In this document: positions 60,920 through 64,000 of the stretch, in pieces | Layout of the letters: each line of letters opens with the position of its first letter | How positions within the stretch are numbered: the stretch's first letter is position 1 | Assembly: GCA_013397455.1 (NCBI GenBank) | Contig: VYZB01000191.1 | Coordinates: forward strand, 624,537-688,536 | Reading direction: 5' to 3' | DNA from: Crotophaga sulcirostris | Taxonomy: Eukaryota > Chordata > Aves > Cuculiformes > Crotophagidae | DNA length: 64,000 nt | Translations under genes and position numbers: made by a program | Notes under the pieces: generated by a model | Told to the model about the DNA's origin: nothing | Database searches by the model: none | What the model saw: the letters and a program-made list of their open reading frames with translations, nothing else

Positions 60920-63900
60920 CATCAGGGTGGTGTGTCCATGTGCCAGCCCTGGGCCCCCCTTCCCTGGGCCTGCTCCTGCTTTCAGGACAGCTCGGCGTAA
61001 ACATCTAGTCCTGCACTATGAGCATAGCTGTGAAATCTGCAGAAAACAATGAAATTGCTTGTTGACTGAGAGTAGTTGCCATTGAGATGTTAGTTCTGTA
61101 AATATTACTCATTGCCAGGAGGCACCAGTTCCAGCTGTGCCAGATGACTCTGACCTGGCACGTGTGCTGCTCGCCCTCTGCTGCAGTGGGGATGGAGGAG
61201 GCTCAGGGCTCTGCTCCAGCAGAGTCTGGGGCTCTTCTGCCTCATCTTGATTGTCTGGGGCATTCCTCTAAGGACTACGTGTTGCAAAATGGTCTAAAAA
61301 TGATGCCCGTGAACTGTACAGTCTCTTTTCAGTATTAGTTGCTTACTGCTGCTAGAGAAAGAAGAAATGGCTGACATTATAAAGCACAGTGCTTCAAAAC
61401 CTGCATAGGAACGCACCAGTTCTTCCAAAATATTTTATCTTCTTTCTGTCTGTTTTCTTTAACGCTCAGGAGCTTCCTCTCTTTCTTCTTTTTTTTTTTT
61501 TCTTGGGAATTTTAAGGACTGATAATTTAGTATTTAAAGAAAAAGCTCAGCCTCTCAGAATCTTATGACTCTGGTGACTGAGCAGTGGGAAAACCACAAA
61601 TATCACACGATGCATAATTAAATCACAAGCATTCTTCGGTTTCTTGAGATTTTGTCCTGGGAATATTTTCCTGATCTCAAAAGCAGCTAACATTTTAATC
61701 CTGGTGAGGGAAAGGCAATCATTCCTAATCTAAATTAATTTAATTTAGGGGTTGCAATGGAGGTAACTCATGACCAAACTGTTTGCTTTTTGATTCTATG
61801 GCAGTATAATCCATTGCCACATCAGGGGTGAATTACTGATCTCAGCTCATGTATAAACATAAAATTTATTTACATAAAGCACAGAATAAGATATCGGACA
61901 GCTACTTAAAGAACATCTGTTTTGTTCAAATTAAGAACTGCATGTGCATTGAAGAAATCCTATGAAAAACGTTATTTCAAACTAACAGAGCTCCTGAATA
62001 AATATTTTTTTGAGAAAAGGTAATAGCTGGAGAAGCATGAAACAAGCTCTTCGTGCAGCCAAGCTCAGAATGTTTCCTGAGACTGCACTGTCTACATTAA
62101 TTACAAGTTCCTCTTCCCCCTAACAGTTACTTCTTAAAGAGGAATTTATCAAATTAAAATAGCTTTGAATGTTTTGTGATGAAAATCTTTTTAACGCTTC
62201 TGCTTCTGTAGCTGATGCAATAACTCAAATGCAACAGAGTTCTTGAAACAGGTTCACAGGAGGGTTTAGAAACAGCTTGCTGGCCAGGCTTTAATTTCAC
62301 TGGTCCGTTCCAGGAATCACAGGACAAGTCTTTCATCTATTTTTTTCAGCTTAAGGCGTGTTTTACACTGTTGCCAACCCTTTTTTTAAAAGGAGTTTAC
62401 CTCCTCTTTGTTCAGTAAGACATTCCAGCTGCAATGCCACCCGGGAAGTCCTCCTGCGTGGCCGGGCTGCCGCTGCACTCACCACGCTTTCCAGATCTCA
62501 GACCTCTTTGTGCCCCCGAGCTCTGTTTGCAGTCTTTATCTGCTATAATCACCTTGCACATTTATGGCTCAGTACAATAAAACCTCTGGCAGCTTGTTTT
62601 TCAGAAGGTGCATGCTCAGCCTGACAGAATATGAGTTCACTGATTCGCTCTTTTCTCAGCTTTCTGGATCATTACAGCACCCAGCCTTCCATTAAATACC
62701 TTTTTTTTTAACTCATGAATGTAAATAAAAATTTAACCCAGTATTTTTTTCAAGTCTCTGACAACTGGGGGAAGGATAACTTTGAGGAGAATGGGCTTTT
62801 TGTAATTGAATTGCCAAAGCAAACACACACTGTGTGACCATCTCAACATAAACCTGCCTGAGCAACAAGCCTGGTGGTGCTCTGCATGCTGGTGCCATCC
62901 AGGTGCAGGGCACCCATGCCCTCCACAGATGATGGATGAGTTACTCTCGTGGGGGCAGGGCTTTCCTGAGTAGTTCCTACCAACTCATTCTGCTTTGTGA
63001 GGAATTTAACAGCAAAACTCCCTGTGGTTTTAGTGGTAAACGCTTGTAAAATCCCACCCTGCTCTAAGGCAGAGGGTGATGTGGGAGAGAGTGTGGCAGT
63101 TATTTTCTGCACGAAGAGGGAAGGGAAGATAAAGGAAAATTTGTCTCTAATTTTAAGGGAAATTGAAGTAGGCAACATGAATATAGCAGAGTGTCCATTG
63201 GTAGCATAAATCAGATAAATAATAACATGAGTGCATGCACTGCACCAAGTCTTTGAATTATTTTTCTCACATAATTAAATATGCAAGTGCAACTAAAGCC
63301 TGGAATTATCAAGTCTAGTGTGTATTAAAGTGGGACTTGATTCAACCTTGCCTCTTAGGTAGAAGTTGTATACCAGGCTATGTAGAAAGTAATCATTTAA
63401 AAGCTAGCTACCATCTCATATCACAATGCACTTGAAGAAAGGAAACAATATGCATCTTCAGATGCTTTTAATTCCCCTAAATACTCTCACTGTCAGGCAG
63501 GAGGGCTTTATCTCACCTTTAGCTGAACCAGACTCTCTGGGATCTTTTTATATGCATGGCAAGAAATCTGAGCTTAAATATATTTACTTTTGGAAGAGAT
63601 AAATACCTACCCATAAGTAAATATCTTTCCTTTAAATATAAATGCAGCCAGCATGAATGGTTCAGATGTAGGTGTATATATTTTAAATTACTGTGTCTGA
63701 TCATATGAAACCCAGCCGTGGTGTCCCAGTTGTGTCCCATAAAAGCAGACTTTGTGTCTTTATTTTTTAAAGATCTTTTAAATAACCAGATCTAATAAGG
63801 TTATGTTTTGCATGAAAAATATATAATTTCAGCCTCCTTTTAAAAACAGAGGTCCTTAGAAGTTTTTGTATCTATAACTTGCAAAACCAGCTTGTTTGTA

Positions 63901-64000
63901 CATAATTTATTCATTTTACATCCTGTCGAGGAAAACACAGTATCCATACGCTATTTAAAAACAGAATGGGAATGGGAAGTTAAGTTTTCTAAGTTTATAT
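60920..64000. other. AT-rich DNA at the right end, no gene seen
   Basis: Short frames only. A slightly GC-richer patch at 62440-62620 has no supported coding structure. No repeat family was recognised. Confidence 0.6.

Noticed and set aside
1..64000. CRISPR arrays, tRNA, rRNA, endogenous retrovirus with paired LTRs
   Set aside because: No spaced direct-repeat array, no tRNA-like cloverleaf and no paired LTRs were seen by eye. A profile search (tRNAscan, Infernal, Dfam) would be needed to exclude weak copies.

Overview
This is avian nuclear DNA. The evidence is seven recognisable copies of the CR1 LINE family, with the characteristic ATTCTATG-type 3' ends and both orientations, in an otherwise AT-rich, intron-like background. 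There are also two very GC-rich CpG islands, each broken by a run of N, as in a draft bird assembly. I cannot name the species. No prokaryotic features, CRISPR arrays, tRNA or rRNA genes were seen.

The one gene I can reconstruct completely, apart from intron sequence lost in a gap, is HACD1 (3-hydroxyacyl-CoA dehydratase 1, formerly PTPLA). It lies on the + strand in seven coding exons from 20832 to 33396. The spliced reading frame is 732 nt (243 residues plus stop). All six introns are GT..AG with matching phases, and the catalytic Tyr/Glu pair of the family is present (Y165 and E172). The promoter is the CpG island at about 20.4-21.7 kb. Two AATAAA signals follow the stop.

Layout: 1-9.7 kb, AT-rich non-coding DNA with two + strand CR1 copies and some exon-like minus-strand segments that I do not recognise. 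9.7-10.6 kb, a CpG island with a 470-base gap, probably the promoter of a divergent neighbour; STAM is the expected gene from vertebrate synteny, but none of its exons were found. 10.6-20.4 kb, inter-promoter DNA holding two antisense CR1 copies. 20.4-33.5 kb, HACD1, with a 520-base gap and a 10-bp minisatellite in intron 1 and one antisense CR1 in intron 2. 33.5-58.1 kb, about 25 kb with no recognisable CR1 and no recognised gene, but two isolated exon-like segments with strong splice signals. 58.1-64 kb, a short and a long + strand CR1 (the long one carries a decayed piece of the reverse transcriptase), then AT-rich DNA.

HACD1 performs the third step of very-long-chain fatty acid elongation in the endoplasmic reticulum membrane. 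No other gene in the window can be tied to that pathway. The items most worth checking are the phase-compatible minus-strand exon series at 2.8-7 kb, the exon-like segments at 38.3 and 54.1 kb, and several perfect inverted repeats.
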